Of a stretch of 64,000 nucleotides of DNA, positions 17,993 to 27,569 are shown piece by piece; within the stretch, counting starts at the first letter, position 1; each line of letters opens with the position of its first letter. The notes under the pieces are model-generated. The model was not told the DNA's origin. It worked only from the letters and a program-made list of their open reading frames with translations, and searched no databases. The DNA is from Arcobacter sp. EP1. GTDB taxonomy: Bacteria > Campylobacterota > Campylobacteria > Campylobacterales > Arcobacteraceae. The stretch covers positions 462,448 through 526,447 of the forward strand of contig LPNY01000139.1 of the NCBI GenBank assembly GCA_001655195.1, written 5' to 3'. Position numbers and translations under genes: made by a program.

Positions 17993-19213
17993 CTACTGGT
18001 AAAAGCCTGAGAAGGACTTATATGATTTATCATCTTTCTGAATTATATTAGCAATACTCTCCCCAATACTAGGAGCAAAAGTCATCCCTAACCATCCAAG
18101 TCCAGTTGCATAAACTAAATTATCATAATCCTCATCTTTACCAATAAGTGGCATATCATTTGGAGTAAGTGGTCTAAATCCACACCACTCTACTTGCTCT
18201 TCCATCTCAAAAGGAATAGTATACCGTTTGAAATTTGTTTTAATACTCTCTATTTGTTTTTTAACTACCTCTGGGTTAGTAGTTCCAAGTTCTAATTTAG
18301 AAGTAATTCTTGCGGTATCTTTACGTGGTGTAAACGCAATGAACATATCGGCAAAGAGTGTGGACATTTTTGGTTTTAGCTCTTGGGGCATTTTAAAGGT
18401 TACGCTGTATCCTTTGGCTGGGGTCATGACTAAATCTTTTTTGGCTTTTTTTGCCATGAGCGTTTGGTACCCTGTTGCCATGACAAAAGTTTGCGCTTCA
18501 TAGGAGTCTTTTGGTGTTATGACACTGATGACCTTTCCATTATTGAATTCTACATCGGTTACTTTTGTATTAAGGATAAATTCTACACCTAGTTTTTTTA
18601 ATGCTTTTTTCATGCCTTCCATTACTTTTTGTGGGTCGATGTGGGCATTCTTTTTTAAGAGAACGGAGCCTTTTATTTTATCGTTCACGCTTGGTAGGTA
18701 CTCTTTGGTTTTAGCAACATCACATATTTCAAAACGGTTGGTATCTTGTGCATGGGACACTTTTAAATCAAAACTATTTTGTTCGGTGTAAACCATCAGC
18801 AATCCATCATGATGATAATCAAAGTCTAGGTTTTCATCACTGATGATTTGTTCATATAAATCAAGGGAACGTTGACCGTATTGTTCAAAAAGGCGCATGG
18901 ACTTTTTCATGCGAGTTTCGTTGGCATTTCTCATAAACTTCCAAAGCCAACGGTAAAGTTTCCAGTCAAGTCCAAAATGTAATTGTGCTGGGGATTCACC
19001 CTTTGCCATGAGTTTTAAAGTTTGAGCAATGACACCGGGGTAACTTAAAGGGGTTTTATCAAAAGAGGAAAGCATTCCTGCGTTTCCAAAGGAGGTATTA
19101 CTTGTAATATCCCCTTCATCTATAATAGTAACTTTTCGTCCTGATTTTGTTAAATAATAAGCAGACATTAAACCAATAACACCACCACCAATAACAATAA
19201 CATCTCTTTTCAC
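17993..19213 (-). CDS. dadA: D-amino-acid dehydrogenase-like FAD oxidoreductase
   Basis: A 406-aa DAO-family flavoprotein. The N-terminal FAD motif is VIVIGGGVIGLMSAYYL (residues 5-21), followed by NTSFGNAGMLS, and the C-terminus has CGFRPLTPNDMPLIG and ATGLGWLGMTFAPSIG. This layout fits DadA, which deaminates D-amino acids and passes electrons to the respiratory chain. A related glycine oxidase-type enzyme is possible. No alanine racemase or transporter is adjacent, so the substrate is open. Confidence 0.82.
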   Translation of the reverse strand: MKRDVIVIGGGVIGLMSAYYLTKSGRKVTIIDEGDITSNTSFGNAGMLSSFDKTPLSYPGVIAQTLKLMAKGESPAQLHFGLDWKLYRWLWKFMRNANETRMKKSMRLFEQYGQRSLDLYEQIISDENLDFDYHHDGLLMVYTEQNSFDLKVSHAQDTNRFEICDVAKTKEYLPSVNDKIKGSVLLKKNAHIDPQKVMEGMKKALKKLGVEFILNTKVTDVEFNNGKVISVITPKDSYEAQTFVMATGYQTLMAKKAKKDLVMTPAKGYSVTFKMPQELKPKMSTLFADMFIAFTPRKDTARITSKLELGTTNPEVVKKQIESIKTNFKRYTIPFEMEEQVEWCGFRPLTPNDMPLIGKDEDYDNLVYATGLGWLGMTFAPSIGESIANIIQKDDKSYKSFSGFYQ

Positions 19214-19338
19214 GATAGACTCCTTTAAAGTCTTTGTTTCTTTAAAGTATATTACTCAATTCTTGATATGGGAGAAATAAAGCAGAAAATTAGTTGTTTG
19301 TTTTAATCTTCACATCCACTAATATAAAAGTTACGTTT

Positions 19339-19833
19339 TTATGAGAAATAAGTAGGTACTTTTTCTTTCATTTTCTTATACACTTCATTAAAATCAGATG
19401 AATAAATACGCTCACCTGCAATGGCTGTCATAAAGTTAGTATCTCGTCCCCAACGTGGTACTAAATGCAGATGTAAATGTTCAGCAATACCAGCACCTGC
19501 TGCTTGTCCAAGGTTGATGCCTATATTGACCCCTTGGGCATTAACTACATCTTTGATAAGTTGAACTCCACCATATGCTAAGTTGTTCATATGCATCCAC
19601 ACCTTAGGGTCTAAATCTTCTAAATTTTCCACATGATTGTGAGGGATAATCATAAAATGACCCGGAGCATAAGGGTATTTGTTCATAATGACAAAACAGT
19701 GTTCGTCTTTGTATAAAATTCCTAGTTCTTCGTCATCGTCATTGGTTTTACTGGCATGACAAAATACGCACCCTTCGATGTTTTTAACATTTGAAACATA
19801 AGTTCCTCTCCAAGGTGCATATAGGCTTTTCAT
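19339..19833 (-). CDS. HIT-family (histidine triad) hydrolase
   Basis: A 164-aa nucleotide-binding hydrolase. The histidine triad is EHLHLHLVPRW at about residues 123-133, and GHFMIIPHNHVENL is the upstream conserved segment. CVFC (Cys22 and Cys25) together with the His residues probably bind a structural zinc, as in the Ap4A phosphorylase-like branch. Such enzymes cleave diadenosine polyphosphates or nucleotide monophosphate adducts. It is 11 bases after murF in the same direction. Confidence 0.9.
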   Translation of the reverse strand: MKSLYAPWRGTYVSNVKNIEGCVFCHASKTNDDDEELGILYKDEHCFVIMNKYPYAPGHFMIIPHNHVENLEDLDPKVWMHMNNLAYGGVQLIKDVVNAQGVNIGINLGQAAGAGIAEHLHLHLVPRWGRDTNFMTAIAGERIYSSDFNEVYKKMKEKVPTYFS

Positions 19834-19844
19834 TTCACTTTTCC

Positions 19845-21284
19845 TTAAATAAAGTTGGGTGCATCATTTGCAAAGAGAATTAAATCACCTACGTGAGTTT
19901 GTTCAACTAGAGTCTCTTCCATTTTTGACTTATCTTTTAAGAAGAAGGTTTTATCAGGACTCATATGGTCACCCAAAATCTTTGCATTGAGGCTTCCTGT
20001 GATAATTACAAAATCAAACTTTTCATTGATAGCTTTTGCTAATTGAATATTGGCTTCATCTGTTGATTCAACAAGTCCTGGGGTAATGATAACTTTTCGT
20101 CCCTCATATCCACTACAAATATTTACAGCCTCTAACATTCCATCAAGGTTTCCATTAAAACTATCATCAACGATAACTTTTCCACCTGCTTTTATAAGCT
20201 GTAAACGGTGTTCAACGGGTTCGAGTTTATCAAAAGCAATTTTGATTTCATCAATACTCATACCCAATTCAAGAGCTACTAAAATAACAGCGGTTAAGTT
20301 GATAGCATTGAAACTTCCAAGCAGTGGTGCATGGAAGTGTTCTTGTTTTCCGTCGATTTCTAAATCAAACCAAATACCATCAAGATTACTCATGGTAATA
20401 TTTAAGTTATTTGGAAACTTTTGTATAGTGTCATATTTTAAAATAGGTACAGTATCGTGAACAAAACCTTTGACCATACGCGGAGTTTTTAAAATCTCCA
20501 TTTTAGTATGAATAATATTATCTAAGGTTTTAAAATACTCAATATGTTGTTCACCAACTGAGCCAATAACAGGATACTGCGGTTCTAAGAACATGGTAAT
20601 ATCTTCGATATCTCCCTTTTCTCGTGCTCCTGCTTCTGCAATATAGATTTGAGTATCAGTGGGTAAATCTCGGTTAACATCTAAAACAATTCCCCCTAGA
20701 GTATTCACTGAACGAGGTGTTTTATAGGTTTTAAATTTTTTACTTAAAACTTGGTGCATGTAGTTTTTAATAGAGGTTTTACCAAACGAAGCCGTAATAG
20801 CAACAATTTTTAAATCACTCATGGTTTTGATTTTTTGTTTTGCTTTGTGTTTAAAAGAGATAAAAAACATCTTTTCTAAAAGTGTTGAAACCCCGTATGT
20901 TACAAATAATGGAATAAATACGGTTACCCCTTGGCAACTTGGAGCAAACATACATAAAATGTTAACGGCAAATGTTAGAAAGAGCAAAATACCTAAGAAA
21001 CGTTTTACCCTCCCTGTCAACACTAAAGGCCTATCTAGTTTACGGTTCCATAAAACAAAGGCTGTTAAATAAAAGATATAAAAAAATGCAGCAAAATAAA
21101 GGGGTTCTAAAATATAGTAAATAAAAATAGGTGCGGCAAAATAGTTAATATGCCAGTACTGTTTGTGGTGTTTAAACAGAACTCGTTCAATTTTGTAGTT
21201 GTACCATTGAAGGTTAGTAATTAAATACCACCCTAACGCCATAATAAAAAGAATATGCGTAAATATATTAAAGTATTCCATCAC
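19845..21284 (-). CDS. murF: UDP-MurNAc-tripeptide--D-Ala-D-Ala ligase with membrane N-terminus
   Basis: A 479-aa Mur ligase that adds D-Ala-D-Ala to the UDP-MurNAc-tripeptide. The ATP loop is ITASFGKTSIKNY (about residue 168), then TLGGIVLDVNRDLP, AEAGAREKGDIED and VIVDDSFNGNLDGM. In place of the usual UDP-binding N-terminal domain there are about four hydrophobic helices in residues 1-150, as known for Campylobacter MurF. GTG at 21284 has AGGGA 9 bases upstream; ATG at 21281 is the alternative. The frame overlaps the end of the hydrolase gene by 17 bases. It acts directly after Ddl, encoded two genes upstream. Confidence 0.9.
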   Translation of the reverse strand: MMEYFNIFTHILFIMALGWYLITNLQWYNYKIERVLFKHHKQYWHINYFAAPIFIYYILEPLYFAAFFYIFYLTAFVLWNRKLDRPLVLTGRVKRFLGILLFLTFAVNILCMFAPSCQGVTVFIPLFVTYGVSTLLEKMFFISFKHKAKQKIKTMSDLKIVAITASFGKTSIKNYMHQVLSKKFKTYKTPRSVNTLGGIVLDVNRDLPTDTQIYIAEAGAREKGDIEDITMFLEPQYPVIGSVGEQHIEYFKTLDNIIHTKMEILKTPRMVKGFVHDTVPILKYDTIQKFPNNLNITMSNLDGIWFDLEIDGKQEHFHAPLLGSFNAINLTAVILVALELGMSIDEIKIAFDKLEPVEHRLQLIKAGGKVIVDDSFNGNLDGMLEAVNICSGYEGRKVIITPGLVESTDEANIQLAKAINEKFDFVIITGSLNAKILGDHMSPDKTFFLKDKSKMEETLVEQTHVGDLILFANDAPNFI

Positions 21285-21987
21285 GTAAAATGTTCCCTAT
21301 ATCATTTGAATTTTTTAAGAAAAAGTAGTGGTCTTGCTCGTAGGTTTTAAATTGTGAATTTTTAATCAGTTTATGAATTTTTTGTCCTGAAGCTAATGAG
21401 GTTGCAGTATCAGTTTCACCCCAAAAAATGTACGCTTTGTTCTTAAAGTTAGCAAACTCTTTTTCTAAGTTTTCTGCAATAGCATTTTTAAACGTTGCGT
21501 ACATGTGTTCACTCATTTGAACCACGTCTTTACTTCTAAAAGCTTTGGTGATTTTTCCTAAACCAAAAGCTTTTAAGGTTTTTGCAACAGCTATTTTAGC
21601 TTTGACTTTTGAAGATTTTTCTTCGATAATTCCAGCACTACTTAATAGAACTAAGTTTTCAGGGTTGAGCAGAGTTGCGACTTTACCACCATAAGAGTGT
21701 CCCATCACAACAAACTTTTTAGCACCCATTTTTTCAATAAAAGTGTCGATAATTTTTGCGTAGTCATAAACCGTTAAAACATACTCATTTGTTGATTTGC
21801 CAAAACCGGGTAAATCAATATAAATATGTCGGAAATCACTTAGGGTTTGAGAAAAAGCCTGTTTCATTATCTCTTTGTTACTTCCCCATCCGTGCAAAAT
21901 AATCAAATCATTTTTTGCATTGGGATTAACAATATCATAGGCAATATCAAAAGATTGAGTGTCTAAACGTACTGCTTTTACTGCCAA
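21268..21987 (-). CDS. Alpha/beta-fold hydrolase
   Basis: A 239-aa alpha/beta hydrolase. The oxyanion region is LIILHGWGSNKE, the nucleophile elbow GHSYGG (Ser at about 97), the acid follows FWGETDTATS and the catalytic His lies in YEQDHYFFLKN. The substrate is unknown. It lies between ddl (directly adjacent) and murF (overlapping), a conserved position in Campylobacterota that suggests a link to cell-wall precursor metabolism, though this is context only. Confidence 0.88.
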   Translation of the reverse strand: MAVKAVRLDTQSFDIAYDIVNPNAKNDLIILHGWGSNKEIMKQAFSQTLSDFRHIYIDLPGFGKSTNEYVLTVYDYAKIIDTFIEKMGAKKFVVMGHSYGGKVATLLNPENLVLLSSAGIIEEKSSKVKAKIAVAKTLKAFGLGKITKAFRSKDVVQMSEHMYATFKNAIAENLEKEFANFKNKAYIFWGETDTATSLASGQKIHKLIKNSQFKTYEQDHYFFLKNSNDIGNILRDGIL

Positions 21988-23022
21988 CTATTTACCCTTT
22001 GATGCTTGGATTTTATTAACATAAGCATAGTCAACTTTGATTTGACGCGTTTTTGGTAAGGCTTTTGCAAGTGAAGTTAATACTGCGTTAAAATCTTCAA
22101 AAAGGTAGTTTGCCATAGACCCTGGAATTGGGTTGATTTCATTTAAGTAAACTTCATCATTTTCAATAAATAAGTCACATCGAATCAATGAACCTTCGAA
22201 GGTATTGTTATAAACTTTTTTAAATGTCTCTTTTACTTTTTCTTGCATAGTTTCACTCAAATCTGCTGTGAGTGCAGTAGACGTTCGTGCGAAATCTAAG
22301 TACTTTTTATCAAAATCTAAGAACTCTGCTTTTTGAGGTTCTTCAATAATTGAGAAAAGAAACTCTCCATTAACTTTACATCCAGCAAGGTTATACTCTT
22401 TGATACCTGAAATAAAAGGTTCAATAATAATTGCATCATCAAACTCAAAAGCAACATCAAGAGCATAGTTTAACTCTTCTTGACTTTTTACAATAGAAAC
22501 ACCAATTGAACTTCCCAGTGTAACGGGTTTTATAATTACAGGGAACGTATCTACAATAACTTCATCATCTTTTGTAAAATAGTTATAGTCTATGGTCTTT
22601 ACACCTGTACTAGCCGCATAACCTTTTGTTAAAAACTTATTAAAAGCAACGGCACAAGCACCTTTTCTAGGACCAATATAAGCAAGATTGTTAAACTCAA
22701 AAAGTGATGCTAAAAGTCCGTCTTCACCATCACCACCATGAGTAAGGTTTAATAGAACATCAACATCCAGTTCTTTTTCACCAAACATGGCTTTTTTTGA
22801 GAAGCCACCTTTTTTTAATGTTAACGTATCACACTTTTTATATTCACCTGAACTAAAAAGTTTTGATTTAATTGTAGCTGTTGGGATATGATAAAACGTT
22901 CTATCTTGATCTAAAAAAATATAAATTAATTCATCTTTTAACACATCTTTCATTGCAATTGAACTTACAATTGAAATTTCGTGTTCGAAACTCACTCCTC
23001 CAAAAACGATACCTATTTTCAA
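21988..23022 (-). CDS. ddl: D-alanine--D-alanine ligase
   Basis: A 344-aa ATP-grasp enzyme making the D-Ala-D-Ala dipeptide for peptidoglycan. Signatures are the N-terminal GIVFGGVSFEHEISIVSS, LNLTHGGDGEDGLLAS, the ATP-grasp lysine segment PVIIKPVTLGSSIGVS, and the C-terminal EVYLNEINPIPGSMANY with metal-binding Glu and Asn. Normal length. It forms a run with ruvA upstream and the hydrolase and murF downstream. Confidence 0.96.
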   Translation of the reverse strand: MKIGIVFGGVSFEHEISIVSSIAMKDVLKDELIYIFLDQDRTFYHIPTATIKSKLFSSGEYKKCDTLTLKKGGFSKKAMFGEKELDVDVLLNLTHGGDGEDGLLASLFEFNNLAYIGPRKGACAVAFNKFLTKGYAASTGVKTIDYNYFTKDDEVIVDTFPVIIKPVTLGSSIGVSIVKSQEELNYALDVAFEFDDAIIIEPFISGIKEYNLAGCKVNGEFLFSIIEEPQKAEFLDFDKKYLDFARTSTALTADLSETMQEKVKETFKKVYNNTFEGSLIRCDLFIENDEVYLNEINPIPGSMANYLFEDFNAVLTSLAKALPKTRQIKVDYAYVNKIQASKGK

Positions 23023-23031
23023 TACTTTCTC

Positions 23032-23589
23032 CTATTTTTGTAACTGTTTTAATGCTTGTTTTACTAAATCACCCGTATTGGTTGCACTACATGATTTAAG
23101 TACTTTTGAAACCACTTCTTTTTTGAAGCCAAGTGACTCTAGAGCCATGGCTGCTTCTAGGGTATTGGTTGCTCCCATATCTTCATCATCACCATCTATT
23201 ATAAATCCAGATAACTCTACTAAAATACGACTTGCTCCCTTTGGACCAATGCCAGGAACGCGTTTCAGCATTGAGACATCATTAGAACTAACTATTTGAG
23301 CAAAAGAAGAAGGGGTAAAGGTAGAACAAATAGCTAAAGCCACCTTGGGACCTACTCCATTTATTTTAATTACTGTATCAAAAAGTTTTTTTTCGTTGGG
23401 ATCTAAGAAGCCATAAAGGGTTTGTGCATCTTCACGAATAATATATGTCGTTACTAATTTAACATTATTTTCTGATATCTTTGCACTACAATTAACAGAA
23501 ACATGCACCTCATAAATGATACCATTAACATTGATATTTAGCAATGTTGGCTCTTTTTTTTCTAATATTCCTTGAATACCTACTATCAT
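23032..23589 (-). CDS. ruvA: Holliday junction branch migration subunit RuvA
   Basis: A 185-aa RuvA, which binds four-way DNA junctions and loads the RuvB motor. The N-terminal OB fold is [20 protein letters not shown], then two helix-hairpin-helix motifs ([14 protein letters not shown] and [16 protein letters not shown]) and a C-terminal domain III ending [11 protein letters not shown] that contacts RuvB. ruvB and ruvC are not nearby, as is usual in this phylum. Confidence 0.96.
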   Translation of the reverse strand: MIVGIQGILEKKEPTLLNINVNGIIYEVHVSVNCSAKISENNVKLVTTYIIREDAQTLYGFLDPNEKKLFDTVIKINGVGPKVALAICSTFTPSSFAQIVSSNDVSMLKRVPGIGPKGASRILVELSGFIIDGDDEDMGATNTLEAAMALESLGFKKEVVSKVLKSCSATNTGDLVKQALKQLQK

Positions 23590-23681
23590 AATTATTTTTT
23601 TCTTTTTTTGTAACTTTTTTAATAATCTTTAAATAAATTTGATTATATAATAATGCAACTTAAATTTAGAGGTTGGAAGAA

Positions 23682-25871
23682 ATGCTAAAGTTAATTACAA
23701 AAAAGATAAGTAATAAGATAATATTTTCATTACTTATTCTAATGACCCTGAGCAGCTTAACCGTTGTTTACTTTACGACAAACAAAGTACACAATGATGC
23801 CATTGCTGTTACAAAAGAGAACTTGGAAATTGTAAACACTGCAATGTTCCAAAGTTTACGAAATGCTATGAATACCGGTGATCCTGCACAAATTCAAGGT
23901 GCAGAAAAAGAAGCAAGAGCAATTAAAGGGGTTAAAAGCCTTATCGTTGCAAAAAGCCAACCTCTAATTGATATGTATTCCCCGGGAGCTAAAACCTCTA
24001 AAGACCCAGAAATTTTGCGCGCTTTTAAAGAGAAAAAAGAGCATGTAGTTGAAGTGGACAATGAAAATGGTCATGGGTTACGACGTATTACTCCTATGAT
24101 TGCAACAAAAGATTGTCTTGCCTGTCACGCAAACCAAGCAGAAGGTGAAGTAATTGGAGTTATGGATTTAACATTCTCATTAGAAGAGTCTGATGATAGA
24201 CTTGTTGATATGCTAATCTCTATTTTGATTATTGCAACAATCTCTGGCTGGATTACAATTGTTTTAGTATTCTTATTAGTAAAAAGAGTTACAAACCCTA
24301 TTGCGGAACTTAAAGATGGTTTTGAGAACTTGCTTGAATCAAATGACAGTAATATTAAACTTAACATTAAATCTACTGATGAAGTGGGTGAAGTAGCACA
24401 GCTTTTCAACGCATATATGGACAAAGTAAGAGAAGGATTAGCGCAAGATGAAAAAGTTATCGAAGAAGCTAATGATATTCTAGAAAAAACAGGGAACGGT
24501 TTCTTTGTGTATAGTGTAACTTCACAAGCAAACAATCCATATGTTGAAGACCTCAAAAATAAACTAAATACAATGATTGCTAGTACAAAAGAGACTTTAG
24601 ATAAAATTAATATTACTCTACGTAACTACTCTGAATCAAAATTTGATTATAAAATTGATGACAAAGGAATCTATGGTGACTTAGGTTCACTTGCAGCAGG
24701 AATTAAACTTGTTGGTCATAATACTTCTGAAATTTTGGCAATGATTATGAATACAGGTGATTCTCTGAACCATAACACAGAAGTATTATCAAAAGCATCA
24801 AGCGACCTTTCAACAGCTTCAAATACACAAGCAGCGTCATTAGAAGAGACAGCTGCCGCATTAGAAGAAATTACTGCAAATATTCAAGGTAATACACAAG
24901 CCACAGGTCAAATGTCTACGTTAGCTCAAAGTGTAACGATTTCTGCTCAAAAAGGGCAAGACTTAGCTAATCAAACAACAACAGCTATGGATGAGATTAA
25001 TGTTCAAGTTAGTTCTATTAACGAAGCTATTGAAGTGATTGACCAAATTGCATTCCAAACCAATATCCTTTCACTAAACGCTGCTGTTGAAGCAGCAACT
25101 GCTGGTGAAGCAGGAAAAGGTTTCGCAGTTGTTGCACAAGAAGTACGAAATCTAGCTAGTAGATCTGCAGAAGCTGCTAAAGAGATTAAAGATATCGTTG
25201 AAGCAGCAACGTCTAAAGCCAATGATGGTAAAGAGATTGCAGATAACATGATTCATGGATACAAAGATCTTAACTCTAAGATTTCTGATACGATTGAAAT
25301 CATTGAAAATGTTGCAACTGCGTCTAAAGAACAAGAGAGAGGTATCACACAAATTAATGATGCGGTAACAAATCTTGATCATGCTACGCAACAAAATGCA
25401 CAAGTAGCCGAAGAGATTTCTCAAATGTCTGCACAAATTGCAGATATGTCAAACTCACTAGTAACAGCAGCTTCACGAGCAAGTTTCTTAGAAGAGACAC
25501 GAGATGAAGTATGTGATATTGATTTAGTTTATGATACAGCGAAATTAAAAGTAGACGTTTTACGACTTAAAGATGGTGTTTATTCACAACTTGGACAGTT
25601 TAAAACATGGTCAGTTGCAAAAGATGAATCAATGGCAAAATGGATTGGGAACTATGTTCAAAAAAATCCACAAGCTAATATGAGTTCAATTGAAGACTTA
25701 AAAGGATTAAGTCAAAGTTTACATGGAAAACTACAAACACTTGTTGATGACAACTCAAACAAAGTGCCAAACTCTCAACTAAACAGCAATGCAAAAGCAG
25801 TAGAAATTGAAGCCTTAAGAATCTTTGGAACACTAAATCATCTTAAAAAAGATGTGTGTACCCGAAAATAA
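23682..25871 (+). CDS. Methyl-accepting chemotaxis protein with c-type haem motif
   Basis: A 729-aa chemoreceptor. Helix 1 is at about residues 10-30, helix 2 at about 175-200, then HAMP ([16 protein letters not shown]) and a cytoplasmic hairpin with [20 protein letters not shown]. The periplasmic sensor ends with [12 protein letters not shown]: Cys145, Cys148 and His149 form a CXXCH c-type haem site, as in Tll0287/DUF3365-like redox sensors. The last 110 residues resemble a CZB domain ([20 protein letters not shown]), but the usual zinc-binding His and Cys residues are mostly missing. I chose ATG 23682 (AGAGG 9 bases upstream) over TTG 23673. A TATAAT is at 23646-23651. Confidence 0.92.
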   Translation: MLKLITKKISNKIIFSLLILMTLSSLTVVYFTTNKVHNDAIAVTKENLEIVNTAMFQSLRNAMNTGDPAQIQGAEKEARAIKGVKSLIVAKSQPLIDMYSPGAKTSKDPEILRAFKEKKEHVVEVDNENGHGLRRITPMIATKDCLACHANQAEGEVIGVMDLTFSLEESDDRLVDMLISILIIATISGWITIVLVFLLVKRVTNPIAELKDGFENLLESNDSNIKLNIKSTDEVGEVAQLFNAYMDKVREGLAQDEKVIEEANDILEKTGNGFFVYSVTSQANNPYVEDLKNKLNTMIASTKETLDKINITLRNYSESKFDYKIDDKGIYGDLGSLAAGIKLVGHNTSEILAMIMNTGDSLNHNTEVLSKASSDLSTASNTQAASLEETAAALEEITANIQGNTQATGQMSTLAQSVTISAQKGQDLANQTTTAMDEINVQVSSINEAIEVIDQIAFQTNILSLNAAVEAATAGEAGKGFAVVAQEVRNLASRSAEAAKEIKDIVEAATSKANDGKEIADNMIHGYKDLNSKISDTIEIIENVATASKEQERGITQINDAVTNLDHATQQNAQVAEEISQMSAQIADMSNSLVTAASRASFLEETRDEVCDIDLVYDTAKLKVDVLRLKDGVYSQLGQFKTWSVAKDESMAKWIGNYVQKNPQANMSSIEDLKGLSQSLHGKLQTLVDDNSNKVPNSQLNSNAKAVEIEALRIFGTLNHLKKDVCTRK

Positions 25872-25884
25872 TCACCTAAAATAG

Positions 25885-25913
25885 CCGTTTGTAAGTCGAG
25901 CACTTACAAACGG
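25885..25913. terminator. Bidirectional terminator between receptor and CheZ-like genes
   Basis: CCGTTTGTAAGT (25885-25896) and ACTTACAAACGG (25902-25913) form a perfect 12-bp stem with a 5-base loop, located between two convergent genes. Confidence 0.8.
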
Positions 25914-25920
25914 TTAGTGA

Positions 25921-26283
25921 CTAATTCGCAGCCATTTGACGGATTAGTTCTTCTAATTCATCTTCAGAAACGACATCTGAAGAGCTATCCCCCGCTAAAT
26001 ACTTAGCAGAATCAGCAAGATTGTATTGAGATTTGTCGATATTATTATGTTCACATACGTAGTTTACAACCCGTTCAATTTTTTGACGGTGTAAGTCTTG
26101 ATGTTGTAGTAGACCTAACGATTCAGATACTTTTTTCTCAATAGACCTCTTTGTCTTTTGTGCTAATTTAGTATCATCAATAGTGCTTTGGATTGACTCT
26201 AAATTTTCATAAATTAAAGCGGCATTAACTTCAGATTCTTTAATGACATCACAAAGCTCAGTAATTAACTCTTCATACTTCAT
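25921..26283 (-). CDS. Minimal CheZ-like phosphatase candidate
   Basis: A 120-aa helical protein. The segment LLQHQDLHRQKIERVVNYV contains QDxxxQ with Asp63 and Gln67, the spacing of the catalytic Asp and Gln of CheZ (Asp143 and Gln147 in E. coli). The C-terminus, SEDELEELIRQMAAN, looks like the amphipathic CheY-binding tail of CheZ after an acidic linker. It is much shorter than the 214-residue E. coli protein. It faces the chemoreceptor gene. I infer dephosphorylation of CheY or of a CheY-like receiver. Confidence 0.68.
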   Translation of the reverse strand: MKYEELITELCDVIKESEVNAALIYENLESIQSTIDDTKLAQKTKRSIEKKVSESLGLLQHQDLHRQKIERVVNYVCEHNNIDKSQYNLADSAKYLAGDSSSDVVSEDELEELIRQMAAN

Positions 26284-26400
26284 AGAAACTCCTTAAAACA
26301 TGCGACTATTTTTAGCCGATAAGTTTTAAGTTTATCTATTTTTTCCTTACAATTATGCAAGTTTTATTATAATAGTTATTATAAAATTACTTTTTTATGA

Positions 26401-27462
26401 CTAATGAATTAATTCAGAAATAAGTTCAGTGGCATATGAGCCTTTTGGAAGGGTAAATTGTAACTCCATCCAGTTTTTCTCTTCTTTATAGTTACTCTCT
26501 ATTTCATCAGGGAAAATCCACGCAAAACGTCGTGCACCATCTTCAGGTACTTTTTCATCAAATTCAACTTCAATGTCTTGGGCTAAATCAACTGCTTTTT
26601 TCACCCGCTTACCACATAATAATCCCGTAGCAACTCTATCTCGATTATTAAACTTTTCTGCTTCTACGGGTAAATCTTCAACATGAAAAATTCGCCCAAA
26701 TGGGTAGTGATTCATAAGATCACCTGGTAATAGTTTAAAAGGGTGTGCTTGACTTTTCATCTGCTTAACCACATCAAGAGGAAGTTGAAGTTTTTCATAT
26801 ACCTCTTTAGGTTCAAAGGCATCCACTAATTTAGAGATTTCAATTCGACGAGATAACCACTGATTAAAAAGATAACTTTGGTAAGCATTCACGTACATTT
26901 GACGTAAATTCTTTCGTTTCTCTTTAAGTTTACCATCTATGATATCTTTCCCTTTTTTATAGTTATCACCCTCGATTCCAAAACGTTGAAACCCAAAATA
27001 GTTTGGCATACCGTGTTGAGCAATAGTTCCAAGGACTTGTTCAATCTTTCTGGCATCTACGGGGGTAACACGTTTTAAACGAATAAAAAAACGGTTACCT
27101 TTGAGGTGTCCAATTTTGATTTTGTTATTATGGTATGTGGTTTCGAGAATCTTGATATTGTCATGTTTAAAGGTTTTTAACTTCTCTTCATACTGTTTAT
27201 GAATTGATACAGATTGTATTGTCATGGCATTTTTATCTTTTAATCCTGCATAACCAATATCGCGAATTTTACATCCTACAAAATCTGCAATGATTTGTGC
27301 CGCATCCCATGTTGATAAGTCTTTTTTTCTAATTTTTAAAATAAGATGTTCACCCTCACCTGAAAAATCATATAAAGGGATTTCTGTTACAACAAAATCA
27401 TCCCTGTTTTGTTTAAATAGTACATCTATTTTAGAGTGGTTTAAAAAAAATTGTTTATTCAT
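26401..27462 (-). CDS. truD: tRNA pseudouridine synthase D
   Basis: A 353-aa TruD that makes pseudouridine at position 13 of tRNA-Glu. The catalytic motif GYAGLKDKNAMTIQSVSI holds the active Asp, and the segments NYFGFQRFG and MYVNAYQSYLFNQWLS are family hallmarks. The ATG at 27462 has AAGGA 5 bases upstream, so the 13 extra codons upstream (from 27501) are not used. It lies downstream of thiL in the same direction. Confidence 0.95.
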   Translation of the reverse strand: MNKQFFLNHSKIDVLFKQNRDDFVVTEIPLYDFSGEGEHLILKIRKKDLSTWDAAQIIADFVGCKIRDIGYAGLKDKNAMTIQSVSIHKQYEEKLKTFKHDNIKILETTYHNNKIKIGHLKGNRFFIRLKRVTPVDARKIEQVLGTIAQHGMPNYFGFQRFGIEGDNYKKGKDIIDGKLKEKRKNLRQMYVNAYQSYLFNQWLSRRIEISKLVDAFEPKEVYEKLQLPLDVVKQMKSQAHPFKLLPGDLMNHYPFGRIFHVEDLPVEAEKFNNRDRVATGLLCGKRVKKAVDLAQDIEVEFDEKVPEDGARRFAWIFPDEIESNYKEEKNWMELQFTLPKGSYATELISELIH

Positions 27463-27569
27463 TTTTGTCCTTTTGATGTGTCCCACATAAAAAGGGACCA
27501 ATTACTTATATTATTTCTTTTAGTAGTGGAAATAAATCCTGAAGGAAACAACGAGTTGTTTCTTATATC

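Noticed and set aside
27479..27560. Short inverted repeats GTCCC/GGGAC and GAAACAA/TTGTTTC around the thiL-truD gap
   Set aside because: Stems are short and no T run follows, so I do not claim a terminator or operator.
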